Notes: generated from the letters alone by a model not told the origin. DNA of 18,093 nt from Dehalococcoidia bacterium UBA1123 (GCA_002313895.1 DCAW01000100.1:340-18432); one strand, 5' to 3'; shown: positions 8,288 through 14,810, counted from the stretch's first letter. Translations and numbers: made by a program.

Positions 8288-8293
8288 TAAATT

Positions 8294-9238
8294 TTATGCT
8301 CTCCAGGGGAGCGAGTTTGATTTATCAAGTCCTGTAAACTGTGTTAGGCGCTCAAATTCACTGAATCGCTCAACGACCTGTTCGTGAGTGAGCGTCGCCA
8401 GCCTGTCAGCGCTGAAGTCCTCCACCGTGAAGGAGCCCATGACAGAACCCAGCACCGCCGCACGCCGAATTCCAGCCTCCGACAGATCGCCGGTTGCGGA
8501 GATCAGCCCTACGAACCCGCCCGCGAATGTATCGCCCGCTCCAGTGGGATCAACAACCCGGTCCAATGGGAATGCCGGAGCCGAAAACAAATTGCCTTCG
8601 TTGGAGATCAAGACTCCATGCTCGCCCCGCTTGATGATTACTGTGCTTGGCCCGACTTCATGAATTCGGGCGGCGGCTCTTCGAAGATTCGGCTCGTTAG
8701 CATAGGTCCGAGCCTCGCCTTCGTCCATGAAGACCATATCCACAGCTTCAACAATCTTGTCCAGCTCGTTCTTCTTACCGTCAATCCAAAAGTTCATGGA
8801 GTCTAAGGCCACAAGCTTTGGTCGCTGGTTCATCTGACCCAGCACCTCAAGTTGCAACTCCGGGTCGATGTTCGCGAGAAACAGGAAGTCGGCGTTCCTG
8901 TGTTGTTCCGACAGATTTGGTTTGAAGTCTGCGAAAACATTCAGTTGTGTGTCGAGAGTTTCGCGTTGGTTGACGTCCTCGGTTGAATAGACTCCCGACC
9001 ATCGGAAGGTATCGCCGTCAACACGCTCCAGGCCGCTGACGTCGACGTCGTGTTTCTCCAAAAGCGCGATATGCTCCGGTTGGAAATCTTCGCCGACTAT
9101 GGCGACCAAACTCACCGGAGAGAAGTAACTGGAAGCAATGGAAAAATATGTGGCAGAGCCTCCAAGGGCGTCTTCCCGCGCGCCCTGGGGTGTCTGCACC
9201 GAGTCGTATGCAACCGAGCCTACAACCAATAATGTCAT
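8294..9238 (-). CDS. PfkB-family (ribokinase/adenosine kinase superfamily) kinase
   Basis: This is a 314-residue ATP-dependent small-molecule kinase. Family marks are the N-terminal VVGSVAYDSV, the di-glycine substrate hinge GGSATYFSIASSYF (~26-39), the MDEGEA segment (usual NEGEA with Asp for Asn), and the C-terminal signature DPTGAGDTFAGGFVG with the catalytic base Asp in GAGD. The sequence alone does not fix the substrate. Its place between mtnP/mtnA and ahcY suggests adenosine, which would pull AhcY forward by removing a product; methylthioribose or an unrelated sugar remain possible. The ribosome binding site is weak: AAGG lies about 17 bases before the ATG at 9238. Confidence 0.88.
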   Translation of the reverse strand: MTLLVVGSVAYDSVQTPQGAREDALGGSATYFSIASSYFSPVSLVAIVGEDFQPEHIALLEKHDVDVSGLERVDGDTFRWSGVYSTEDVNQRETLDTQLNVFADFKPNLSEQHRNADFLFLANIDPELQLEVLGQMNQRPKLVALDSMNFWIDGKKNELDKIVEAVDMVFMDEGEARTYANEPNLRRAAARIHEVGPSTVIIKRGEHGVLISNEGNLFSAPAFPLDRVVDPTGAGDTFAGGFVGLISATGDLSEAGIRRAAVLGSVMGSFTVEDFSADRLATLTHEQVVERFSEFERLTQFTGLDKSNSLPWRA

Positions 9239-9270
9239 CTTGTGTCGTTCATCCTTTTTTCACGTTAGTT

Positions 9271-9915
9271 CTAACTGTCCAATACCTGGGTGATTAAGTC
9301 TGGCATCTCGCTAGCGGCATGCGCCACCGCGTCAGCGTCCTTCAATTCATCTTCCGAGCCATAGCCATAGCCAGCGCGCATTGCCCGGAGCGAGTTGCGC
9401 TTCGCAGCTTCCGCGTCTTTCCGCCTGTCGCCGGTGACCACGCCCTCAGTCAGGCCGAGGTTTCCAATAATCTCGGCCACCATCGCTGGTTTGTTGTCCA
9501 GCTCGTTGGCCCTGCATCTGACCACATCGAAGAAATGCCGGATTCCCTGGGAGTCGATAATCGTGCCTGCGTGCTCTGGCTCACCGTTAGTGCAGGTGGC
9601 CAAAGCTTCGTAATCTCTGTGGAGACTTTCCAGAACATCGATGACCTTTGGAAACAGTTGGCCTTTTGATTTCGACAACGCCATCTCTTTGGCGTCAATC
9701 AGCCGCATCAATTCATCAGCGTCACGATCCCCTCACACGTTCTGAACCCATCTGGCAAGCTCTGACATCGGCGAGCCGATGAAGTCCAGAATCAACTCTG
9801 TGCTCGAAACTTCCAATCCGGCGTCCCGAAATGTGTCCTGCACAGCTGGAACCGTCGCCGATTCTGTCTGAAACAGCGTTCCATCCAGATTTAAGATCAG
9901 GAGCGCACTTCTCAG
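9271..9915 (-). pseudogene. Decayed HAD-superfamily hydrolase gene (phosphoglycolate phosphatase-like)
   Basis: From the codon after the rhodanese stop the minus strand reads SALLILNLDGTLFQTES, a HAD motif I in which the first Asp nucleophile (DxDGT) is Asn (codon 9891-9889, AAT). The frame meets TGA at 9735-9733 (after ARWVQNV) and then continues GDRDADELMRLIDAKE. Later blocks are intact: ATCTNGEPEH (motif II region), the Lys of DNKPAMVAEI (motif III) and VVTGDRRKDAEAAK (motif IV, GDxxxD). The frame opens with CTG at 9915-9913, where an ATG would be expected. Three independent defects (start, nucleophile, nonsense) make this a pseudogene. An open stretch from TTG 9711 lacks the catalytic N-terminus. 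The original substrate is unknown. Confidence 0.85.
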
Positions 9916-10269
9916 CTAGGCGTCCATCCCCGTGCTGGAGGGCAGACCTTTCTCGATCCAGGGGCCAGTGCCATCCTCGATATTAAACAGCCTTTCGGAG
10001 TCTAGGCCCATCGCCGCCGCCATCTCGCACGCAAGTCCGCTTCTCACGCCTGCCGCGCAGATGAACAGCAACTTTTTGTCCTCCGGCAGTTCGTCGATGC
10101 GCGCCAGAATGTCGTCAACAGTGATGAAAATGGCGTCTTTTACGTGACCCTCCAGGTACTCGTCCATGCGCCGAACGTCGACTATCACCACATCGTCGCC
10201 GCCGTACATCTCTCCAGCCTCATCCAGCGTTAGTCGGTAATACGGCTCACCTGATACTTGTCTTGGCAT
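9916..10269 (-). CDS. Single-domain rhodanese-like protein
   Basis: This 117-residue protein has the rhodanese fold: VVIVDVRRMDEYLEGHVKDAIFI followed by the active-site loop CAAGVRS, whose cysteine (about residue 71) would carry a persulfide. Single-domain rhodaneses move sulfane sulfur to varied acceptors, and nothing fixes the acceptor here. ATG at 10269 is preceded by an AGAGGAG-type site. It lies 17 bases after mtnP and directly abuts the HAD remnant, so it is within the operon. A link to the sulfur of methionine salvage is only suggested by position. Confidence 0.92.
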   Translation of the reverse strand: MPRQVSGEPYYRLTLDEAGEMYGGDDVVIVDVRRMDEYLEGHVKDAIFITVDDILARIDELPEDKKLLFICAAGVRSGLACEMAAAMGLDSERLFNIEDGTGPWIEKGLPSSTGMDA

Positions 10270-10286
10270 TTGCCTCTCCTCTGAAC

Positions 10287-11153
10287 CTAAGCGTTCAAAT
10301 ATTTGTTAACGAGAATACCCAATCTGTTCTGGGCGTCCTTTGTGATCAATTCTCGGCTCGTGATCACGGCATTTTTCAGCGCAGATTCACAGCCGCATGT
10401 TCTGTTATCTGGAATCTCAGCCAGCATCCGCCTGATGATGCCCTGAGCGGTGGCGACGTTGTGGGTCAGGTTTTGAATCACCATCTCCACCGTCACCTCT
10501 TCCTCGGTGTCGTGCCATACGTCGTAATCGGTCACGAAGGCCAGGGTCGTGTAGCATAGCTCCGCTTCGCGGGCCAGTTTGGCCTCTGGCAATGCTGTCA
10601 TACCGATAACATTCGCCCCCCACGACCGATACACCGCCGACTCTGCCCTTGTCGAGAACTGCGGCCCTTCGATTACCAAATACGTTCCCCCGTCATGACA
10701 GTCGACGTCTTCGAGCGACGCGCTCTCAAAGGCGATGCGACGAAGTTCGTTGCAGAAAGGGTCTGCGAACCCAACGTGGGCGACAATGCCATCGCCGAAG
10801 AAGGTGTCGGAACGGCGCCTGGTGCGGTCGATAATCTGGTCAGGCACTACGAGGTCCAACGGTTTGATATGTTCTTTCAGGCTTCCGACCGCGCTCACGG
10901 ACACTACGCGCTCGACTCCAAGAGACTTGAGGGCGTAAATGTTTGCCTTTACAGGAATCTCCGACGGAGAGAACCTGTGTCCCCGCCCGTGTCGGGGCAG
11001 GAATGCGGCCTCGACACCATTGATCTCGCCCACCACAACCGCATCGCTGGGATCGCCGAATGGCGTTTCAACTGTGAGCTCCTGGCGGTTCTCCATGCCA
11101 TCTATATCGTAGAGGCCTGAGCCGCCGATGAACGCGATCTTGGGGTCAGGCAA
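10287..11153 (-). CDS. mtnP: 5'-methylthioadenosine phosphorylase
   Basis: It phosphorolyses methylthioadenosine, the by-product of polyamine and other aminopropyl transfers, to adenine and 5-methylthioribose 1-phosphate, which MtnA then uses. The 288 residues show the MTAP/PNP family II pattern: IAFIGGSGLY at the N-terminus, PRHGRGHRFSPSEIPVKANI, EGPQFSTRAES, and IGMTALPEAKLAREAELCY followed by FVTDYDVW. The TTG at 11153 is the start: GGAGG (11164-11160) lies 6 bases upstream and the N-terminus MPDPKIAFIGG matches homologues. It overlaps the mtnA stop by 8 bases, implying translational coupling. A PNP acting on other nucleosides is less likely given the adjacent mtnA. Confidence 0.95.
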   Translation of the reverse strand: MPDPKIAFIGGSGLYDIDGMENRQELTVETPFGDPSDAVVVGEINGVEAAFLPRHGRGHRFSPSEIPVKANIYALKSLGVERVVSVSAVGSLKEHIKPLDLVVPDQIIDRTRRRSDTFFGDGIVAHVGFADPFCNELRRIAFESASLEDVDCHDGGTYLVIEGPQFSTRAESAVYRSWGANVIGMTALPEAKLAREAELCYTTLAFVTDYDVWHDTEEEVTVEMVIQNLTHNVATAQGIIRRMLAEIPDNRTCGCESALKNAVITSRELITKDAQNRLGILVNKYLNA

Positions 11154-12207
11154 CCTCCGCCTCCAACAGGGCGCTGAGGGTCCGACGATACGGGCTTCTC
11201 ACAATCCCTTTTTCCGTGATAATAGCGTTGACGTACCTGTTTGGCGTGACATCGAAGGCAAAGTTCAACGCGTCCACGCCGATGGCGGCGGTGCGCTTTC
11301 CAGCAAATTCCAGAACCTCGCTTGCGTCACGCTCCTCTATAGGTATCTCGTCCCCTGTGGACAGCGAAAGGTCGAGCGTGCTGGTCGGCGCGGCGACGTA
11401 GAAAGGCACCCCCGTCTCCTTCGCCATCACTGCCAGCGGGTAGGTTCCGATCTTATTTGCCACGTCTCCATTCGCGGTTATTCTATCGGCTCCGACGAAC
11501 ACTGCCTGAACCATCCCCTTCCTCAACAACTGACCGACCGATGAATCCGACACCAGAGTGGCGGGAATTCCTGACTGGACCAGCTCCCAGGCGGTCAATC
11601 TCGCCCCTTGCAGCAGAGGCCTTGTCTCGGTGGCGAATACTCTTTCGATGCGGTTGTCACTCCATGCGGTCCTGATGACACCCAGAGCGGTCCCGTAACC
11701 CCCGGTCGCCAGCGCCCCCGCGTTGCAGTGAGTCAGAACCTGACTGCCCCACGGAATGAGGCTGGCGCCATACTTGCCGATTTCGTGGTTGAAGGCAGAA
11801 TCCTCTTTGTGAATCTTGACAGCCTCGGCGGTCAGATCTGAGACGACCTCCTCCACTGACTGAGCGCTTCGAGAAACACAGAGCAGCCTGTCGACAGCCC
11901 ACGCCAGGTTGGCGCCTGTGGGGCGGGCGTTTTTTATCTCGATGCCTGCCTTGCCGAGTTCATCGGAAAATCCGCCGTTGGCGGTTCGGGAAAGCTCCAT
12001 TGCGGCCAGGGCGAGGCCGTAGGCTCCAGCGATGCCGATGGCGGGAGCTCCCCGTACCATCATGTCGCGAATTGCCCCGACGATCTCCCGGTAATCGGAG
12101 GTCTCGAACCACAATTCTTCCATCGGAAGACGTGTCTGGTCCATCAGTCGAACACTGCTGCCCGTCCAGATGATGGGGCTAAATTCGTCGGCGCCGTACA
12201 AGGCCAC
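11146..12207 (-). CDS. mtnA: S-methyl-5-thioribose-1-phosphate isomerase
   Basis: It converts methylthioribose 1-phosphate to methylthioribulose 1-phosphate in methionine salvage. Conserved blocks are RGAPAIGIAGAYG, THCNAGALATGGYGTALGV (catalytic Cys), ATETRPLLQGARLTAWEL and GADRITANGDVANKIGTY (catalytic Asp). The related eIF2B-like isomerases lack this full set. Three starts are possible. The GTG at 12207 has a perfect AGGAGG (12218-12213) 5 bases upstream and gives a normal N-terminus (353 residues). The in-frame TTG at 12258 falls inside the U-tract of the riboswitch terminator, so it would be lost or untranslatable, and ATG 12225 has no ribosome binding site. As first gene behind a SAM-I riboswitch it should be shut off when SAM is plentiful. 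Confidence 0.95.
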   Translation of the reverse strand: MALYGADEFSPIIWTGSSVRLMDQTRLPMEELWFETSDYREIVGAIRDMMVRGAPAIGIAGAYGLALAAMELSRTANGGFSDELGKAGIEIKNARPTGANLAWAVDRLLCVSRSAQSVEEVVSDLTAEAVKIHKEDSAFNHEIGKYGASLIPWGSQVLTHCNAGALATGGYGTALGVIRTAWSDNRIERVFATETRPLLQGARLTAWELVQSGIPATLVSDSSVGQLLRKGMVQAVFVGADRITANGDVANKIGTYPLAVMAKETGVPFYVAAPTSTLDLSLSTGDEIPIEERDASEVLEFAGKRTAAIGVDALNFAFDVTPNRYVNAIITEKGIVRSPYRRTLSALLEAEVA

Positions 12208-12258
12208 GTTGCCCTCCTGCTGCATATGCGGCGAATGGGCGCTCGGCCTTTTGGGCAA

Positions 12259-12291
12259 ACAAAAAACTTCTCAACGTAAGACGAGAGAAGT
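12259..12291 (-). terminator. Riboswitch-controlled intrinsic terminator before mtnA
   Basis: On the minus strand ACTTCTC (12291-12285) pairs with GAGAAGT (12272-12266), followed by the run TTTTTTG. CTCTCGTC (12287-12280), which overlaps the 5' arm, can instead pair with GATGAGAG (12317-12310), the 3' strand of riboswitch helix P1, over 8 bp with one G-U. That is the standard S-box antiterminator. SAM binding holds P1 closed, frees the terminator and stops transcription. Confidence 0.88.
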
Positions 12292-12309
12292 CCAATTGTG
12301 GGAACATCA

Positions 12310-12428
12310 CTCTCATCTCTCGGACATTAGATGTCCGTCGGAATTGGCACCGTATCGGGACTGCCGCTGGCATCCCAACCGGTTGCCGGGTTTCAAAGGG
12401 CCGAACCCTCCGCCACTCTTGATAAGAG
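12310..12428 (-). promoter_or_regulatory. SAM-I (S-box) riboswitch
   Basis: This 119-base element on the minus strand matches the S-box consensus closely. P1 is CTCTTATC (12428-12421) with GATGAGAG (12317-12310), 8 bp including one G-U. CTCTTATCAAGAG, then GGCGGAGGG, GGCCC, TTTGAAACCCGGCAACC and GGTGCCAATTCC follow in order. These are the kink-turn, the SAM-binding core and the J3/4 strand. P3 is a GGGA/TCCC-containing arm, and P4 is the hairpin CGGACAT-CTA-ATGTCCG. SAM-I aptamers bind SAM and discriminate strongly against SAH. Here it controls mtnA and, by read-through, probably the rest of the SAM-cycle operon down to metK. Confidence 0.96.
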
Positions 12429-12454
12429 TTTCTATATTCAGTTGTTCTCGGCAT

Positions 12455-12481
12455 GCAGAATCGTACATTGTGGGATTCTGC
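12455..12481. promoter_or_regulatory. Perfect 8-bp inverted repeat over the mtnA promoter (candidate operator)
   Basis: GCAGAATC (12455-12462) and GATTCTGC (12474-12481) are exact inverted copies with an 11-base spacer. The repeat covers the -10 box and most of the promoter spacer, so a bound dimer would block RNA polymerase. Half-site centres are 19 bases apart, roughly two helical turns. The regulator is unknown and no regulator gene is in the window. Confidence 0.5.
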
Positions 12482-12489
12482 GATGTCAA
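12460..12489 (-). promoter_or_regulatory. Promoter of the SAM-cycle operon (mtnA)
   Basis: On the minus strand a perfect TTGACA (12489-12484) is followed after 18 bases by TACGAT (12465-12460), 4 of 6 consensus. Predicted start is near 12453, about 25 bases before riboswitch helix P1. It begins only 9 bases beyond the groEL hairpin. Confidence 0.7.
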
Positions 12490-12498
12490 GTTTGGGGC

Positions 12499-12529
12499 AA
12501 CCGGAGCCTCGAAATTCGAGGCTCCGGTT
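12499..12529. terminator. Strong hairpin after groEL (15-bp perfect stem)
   Basis: AACCGGAGCCTCGAA and its exact complement flank a single central base, giving a 15-bp inverted repeat 39 bases after the groEL stop. It would separate groESL from the mtnA operon. Neither side has a U-tract, so it is not a textbook intrinsic terminator; it may act as an RNA 3'-end stabiliser, a U-less terminator, or both. Confidence 0.65.
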
Positions 12530-12568
12530 CTTCAGGTCAGACTAGCCTTGGCTGAGTTTCCGTCGGAC

Positions 12569-14185
12569 CTAGTAGTCCATCGGGGGCATGGGCGGCGCGC
12601 CGGCTGCTCCCTCTGGGGCAGGAACGTCGGTTATCAACGCCTCGGTGGTCAGAACCATCGCGGCGACGCTGGCGGCGTTCTCAATGGCCGCTCGTGTAAC
12701 CTTGGTCGGGTCCATGATGCCACGCTCTAGCAAGTGACAGAACTCGCCGGCTTCGGCGTCGTATCCCCAGTCGCCTTCGCTTTCAAGGCTCTGGTTCAGT
12801 ATGACCTCTCCGGACACGCCTGTGTTCTCGGAGATCAGCTTGATTGGAGACTCAAGAGATTTGGACAGAACTGCCGCGCCCGTGGCTTCGTCGCCGGTGA
12901 GGTCGAGGCTATCCATGGCCGCTCGCGCCCGGATTACGGCGAGTCCGCCGCCCGGAACAATTCCCTCTTCAACAGCCGCCCGCGTTGCGGACAGAGCGTC
13001 CTCGACGCGGTTCTTCTTCTCTTTTAGCTCGACCTCGGTGGCCGCGCCGACCTTGATGATGGCGACGCCGCCGGAGAGCTTGGCAAGACGTTCTTGCAAC
13101 TTCTCGCGGTCGAAGTCGGATGTGGTCTCGTCAACCTGAGCCTTGATCTGGTTGATCCGGCCCTGGATGGCGTCCTCGGAGCCTGCGCCGTCCACGAATG
13201 TGGTCTCTTCCTTGGTTGAGACGATTCGGCGAGCGCGGCCCAGGTCTTCGACCGTCACTGACTCCAGCTTGCGGCCCACCTCTTCGCTGATAACCTGGCC
13301 GCCGGTCAGAATGGCCATGTCCTCAAGCATCGCCTTTCGGCGGTCGCCAAAGCCAGGGGCTTTGACTGCGAGGCAGCTGAGGGTCCCTCGAAGCTTGTTG
13401 ACAACCAGTGTCGCCAGCGCTTCGCCCTCGATGTCCTCGGCCACGATCACGACGTTCTTGCCGACCTGGAGAATCTTCTCCAGCGCGGGCAGCACATCGG
13501 AAACAGCAGAGATTTTCTTGTCAGTTATGAGGATGTACGGGTCGTCGATAGTGGACTCCATCCTCTCCTGGTCCGTGATGAAGTAGGGAGAGATGTAGCC
13601 CCGGTCGATCTGCATGCCCTCTACGAATTCCTGCTCGTAGGATAGGCCCTTGGACTCTTCGACCGTGATGACGCCGTCCTTGCCTACCTTCTCCATGACG
13701 TCGGCAATGAGGTCACCCATCTCTTCGTCGTGAGCGGAGAGTGAAGCGACCTGGGCGATCTGAGTTCGGCCCTCAACGGGGGTGGCCATGGCCTCAACAG
13801 CGCCTCGCAGAGCCACAACGCCCTTCTCGATACCGCGCTTGAGGGCCATTGGGTTGGCGCCGGCAGCGATGTTCTTGAATCCTTCATGAATGATGGCCTG
13901 GGCCAGCACTGTCGCGGTGGTGGTGCCGTCACCGGCCACGTCATTTGTCTTGCTGGCGGCTTCTTTCAGAAGCTGAGCGCCCATGTTCTCGAACGGGTCT
14001 TCTAGTTCGATTTCCTTGGCGATGGTCACGCCGTCGGAACAGACCTGGGGAGGCCCGAACTTCTTGTCCAGAACGACGTTTCGGCCCAGTGGACCCAGGG
14101 TTACGCCAACTGTGGAGGCCATAGTGTCGATGCCCCGCTTCATGCCGGCCCTGGCTTCCTCGCTAAAAGTTAGCTGTTTTGCCAT
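12569..14185 (-). CDS. groEL: Chaperonin GroEL (Hsp60)
   Basis: This is a 538-residue subunit of the double-ring ATP-driven protein-folding chamber in the cytoplasm. N-terminal MAKQLTFSEEARAGMKRGID, the nucleotide-site stretch LGPLGRNVVLDKKFG with DGVTIAKEI, and DVAGDGTTTATVLAQAI (Asp of GDGTT is the ATPase base) are all present. So are the apical-domain region and GGGLAVIRARAAM in the C-terminal equatorial domain. The tail ends GAPPMPPMDY instead of repeated GGM, as in several non-proteobacterial groups. ATG at 14185 has AGGAGG 5 bases upstream. It follows groES by 34 bases and is expressed from the HrcA/CIRCE-type promoter upstream. Confidence 0.98.
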   Translation of the reverse strand: MAKQLTFSEEARAGMKRGIDTMASTVGVTLGPLGRNVVLDKKFGPPQVCSDGVTIAKEIELEDPFENMGAQLLKEAASKTNDVAGDGTTTATVLAQAIIHEGFKNIAAGANPMALKRGIEKGVVALRGAVEAMATPVEGRTQIAQVASLSAHDEEMGDLIADVMEKVGKDGVITVEESKGLSYEQEFVEGMQIDRGYISPYFITDQERMESTIDDPYILITDKKISAVSDVLPALEKILQVGKNVVIVAEDIEGEALATLVVNKLRGTLSCLAVKAPGFGDRRKAMLEDMAILTGGQVISEEVGRKLESVTVEDLGRARRIVSTKEETTFVDGAGSEDAIQGRINQIKAQVDETTSDFDREKLQERLAKLSGGVAIIKVGAATEVELKEKKNRVEDALSATRAAVEEGIVPGGGLAVIRARAAMDSLDLTGDEATGAAVLSKSLESPIKLISENTGVSGEVILNQSLESEGDWGYDAEAGEFCHLLERGIMDPTKVTRAAIENAASVAAMVLTTEALITDVPAPEGAAGAPPMPPMDY

Positions 14186-14219
14186 TTAGTCCTCCTTGCT
14201 GTGTGATCAGCAACTTCGA

Positions 14220-14525
14220 TTACTTCTTGAAAAGAATATCGTCCTCGCGGAGCACCAGGTACTCCACTTCGCCTTCTTTATACTCTGTGCCAGAGTACTT
14301 GGAGTAAACTACTGTGTCGCCGACTTCCACGTCCATCGGAACCCGGTTGCCATCATCTGACAGCCTGCCTGGGCCAACCGCCACGACCTCACCTTCTTGG
14401 GGCTTTTCTTTGGCTGTGTCGGGAATGTAGATTCCGCCCGCGCTTACCTGTTCGTCGCCTTCCGACGGCGAGACCACCACACGGTTGCCCAATGGCTTGA
14501 ACGAGACCTTTGTGTCTGTCGCCAT
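14220..14525 (-). CDS. groES: Co-chaperonin GroES (Hsp10)
   Basis: This is a 101-residue lid subunit of the GroEL chamber. It shows FKPLGNRVVV at the start, the mobile loop SAGGIYIPDTAKEKPQEGEVVAVGPG (its GIYIP contacts GroEL), GDTVVYSKYSGTEYK, and the C-terminal YLVLREDDILFKK. ATG at 14525 has AGGAGG 10 bases upstream. It is the first gene of groES-groEL. Confidence 0.98.
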   Translation of the reverse strand: MATDTKVSFKPLGNRVVVSPSEGDEQVSAGGIYIPDTAKEKPQEGEVVAVGPGRLSDDGNRVPMDVEVGDTVVYSKYSGTEYKEGEVEYLVLREDDILFKK

Positions 14526-14579
14526 ATTATCGAGACCTCCTCTTAGGTTATTTGATTATTTGATGTTGATTCCAGTATT

Positions 14580-14606
14580 TTAGCAGTCGATAGACGAGAC
14601 TGCTAA
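14580..14606. promoter_or_regulatory. CIRCE-type heat-shock operator (variant arms)
   Basis: TTAGCAGTC-N9-GACTGCTAA is a perfect 9-bp inverted repeat with a 9-base spacer. This is the architecture of CIRCE (TTAGCACTC-N9-GAGTGCTAA), the HrcA repressor site, with the seventh base changed in both arms so symmetry is kept. It lies at the predicted start of the groESL transcript, just after the -10 box, where HrcA usually acts. hrcA is not in the window. Confidence 0.88.
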
Positions 14607-14611
14607 TTCAA

Positions 14612-14641
14612 ATTCTACCGGAGGAATTTCGCGCGTGTCAA
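14612..14641 (-). promoter_or_regulatory. Promoter of groESL
   Basis: On the minus strand a perfect TTGACA (14641-14636) and TAGAAT (14617-14612, 5 of 6) are 18 bases apart. The predicted start is near 14605, inside the CIRCE repeat. The leader to groES is about 80 bases. Confidence 0.8.
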
Positions 14642-14780
14642 CAGTGATGCAAATGGGAACCGCTGCTGCTGACCACAGACCGCTGGTCAAACCCCAAAAG
14701 CCACGTAGCTGATCGAAGCAACCCGTCAAATCTCGGACATGCTTCGGTTAGATAGCCTCAAACTGACAGCGCAATTTTGA

Positions 14781-14810
14781 TTGACGCTGGCTCTCGCTCC
14801 CCCATATCAT
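14781..14810 (+). promoter_or_regulatory. Promoter of the UbiA-family gene (leaderless transcript)
   Basis: TTGACG (14781-14786) and TATCAT (14805-14810) are 18 bases apart. The last base of the -10 box is 7 bases before the A of ATG 14817, so transcription should start at or within a base of the start codon. No Shine-Dalgarno sequence is present. Confidence 0.7.

Noticed and set aside
3450..9735. Stop-codon reassignment (TAG as Gln, TGA as Gly/Arg) to explain in-frame stops in yjbQ, thioesterase and HAD genes
   Set aside because: Several intact genes (phosphoglucomutase, ahcY, mtnP, rhodanese, groEL) end in TAG and mtnA ends in TGA at the expected family length. Two of the three broken genes also have frameshifts, which recoding would not explain.
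12208..12258. Longer N-terminus of MtnA from the TTG at 12258
   Set aside because: The extra codons start inside the terminator U-tract and lack a ribosome binding site, while GTG 12207 has a perfect AGGAGG at the right distance.
12179..12454. A 91-codon open frame on the minus strand between groEL and mtnA as a leader peptide or small gene
   Set aside because: It lies across the SAM-I aptamer and its terminator; the RNA structure explains the sequence, and the frame has no ribosome binding site or recognisable protein pattern.
12170..13586. Long plus-strand open frames opposite groEL and mtnA
   Set aside because: They are low-complexity, Arg/Ser-rich mirror frames of strongly coding minus-strand genes, and those near 12.2-12.5 kb also cross the riboswitch.
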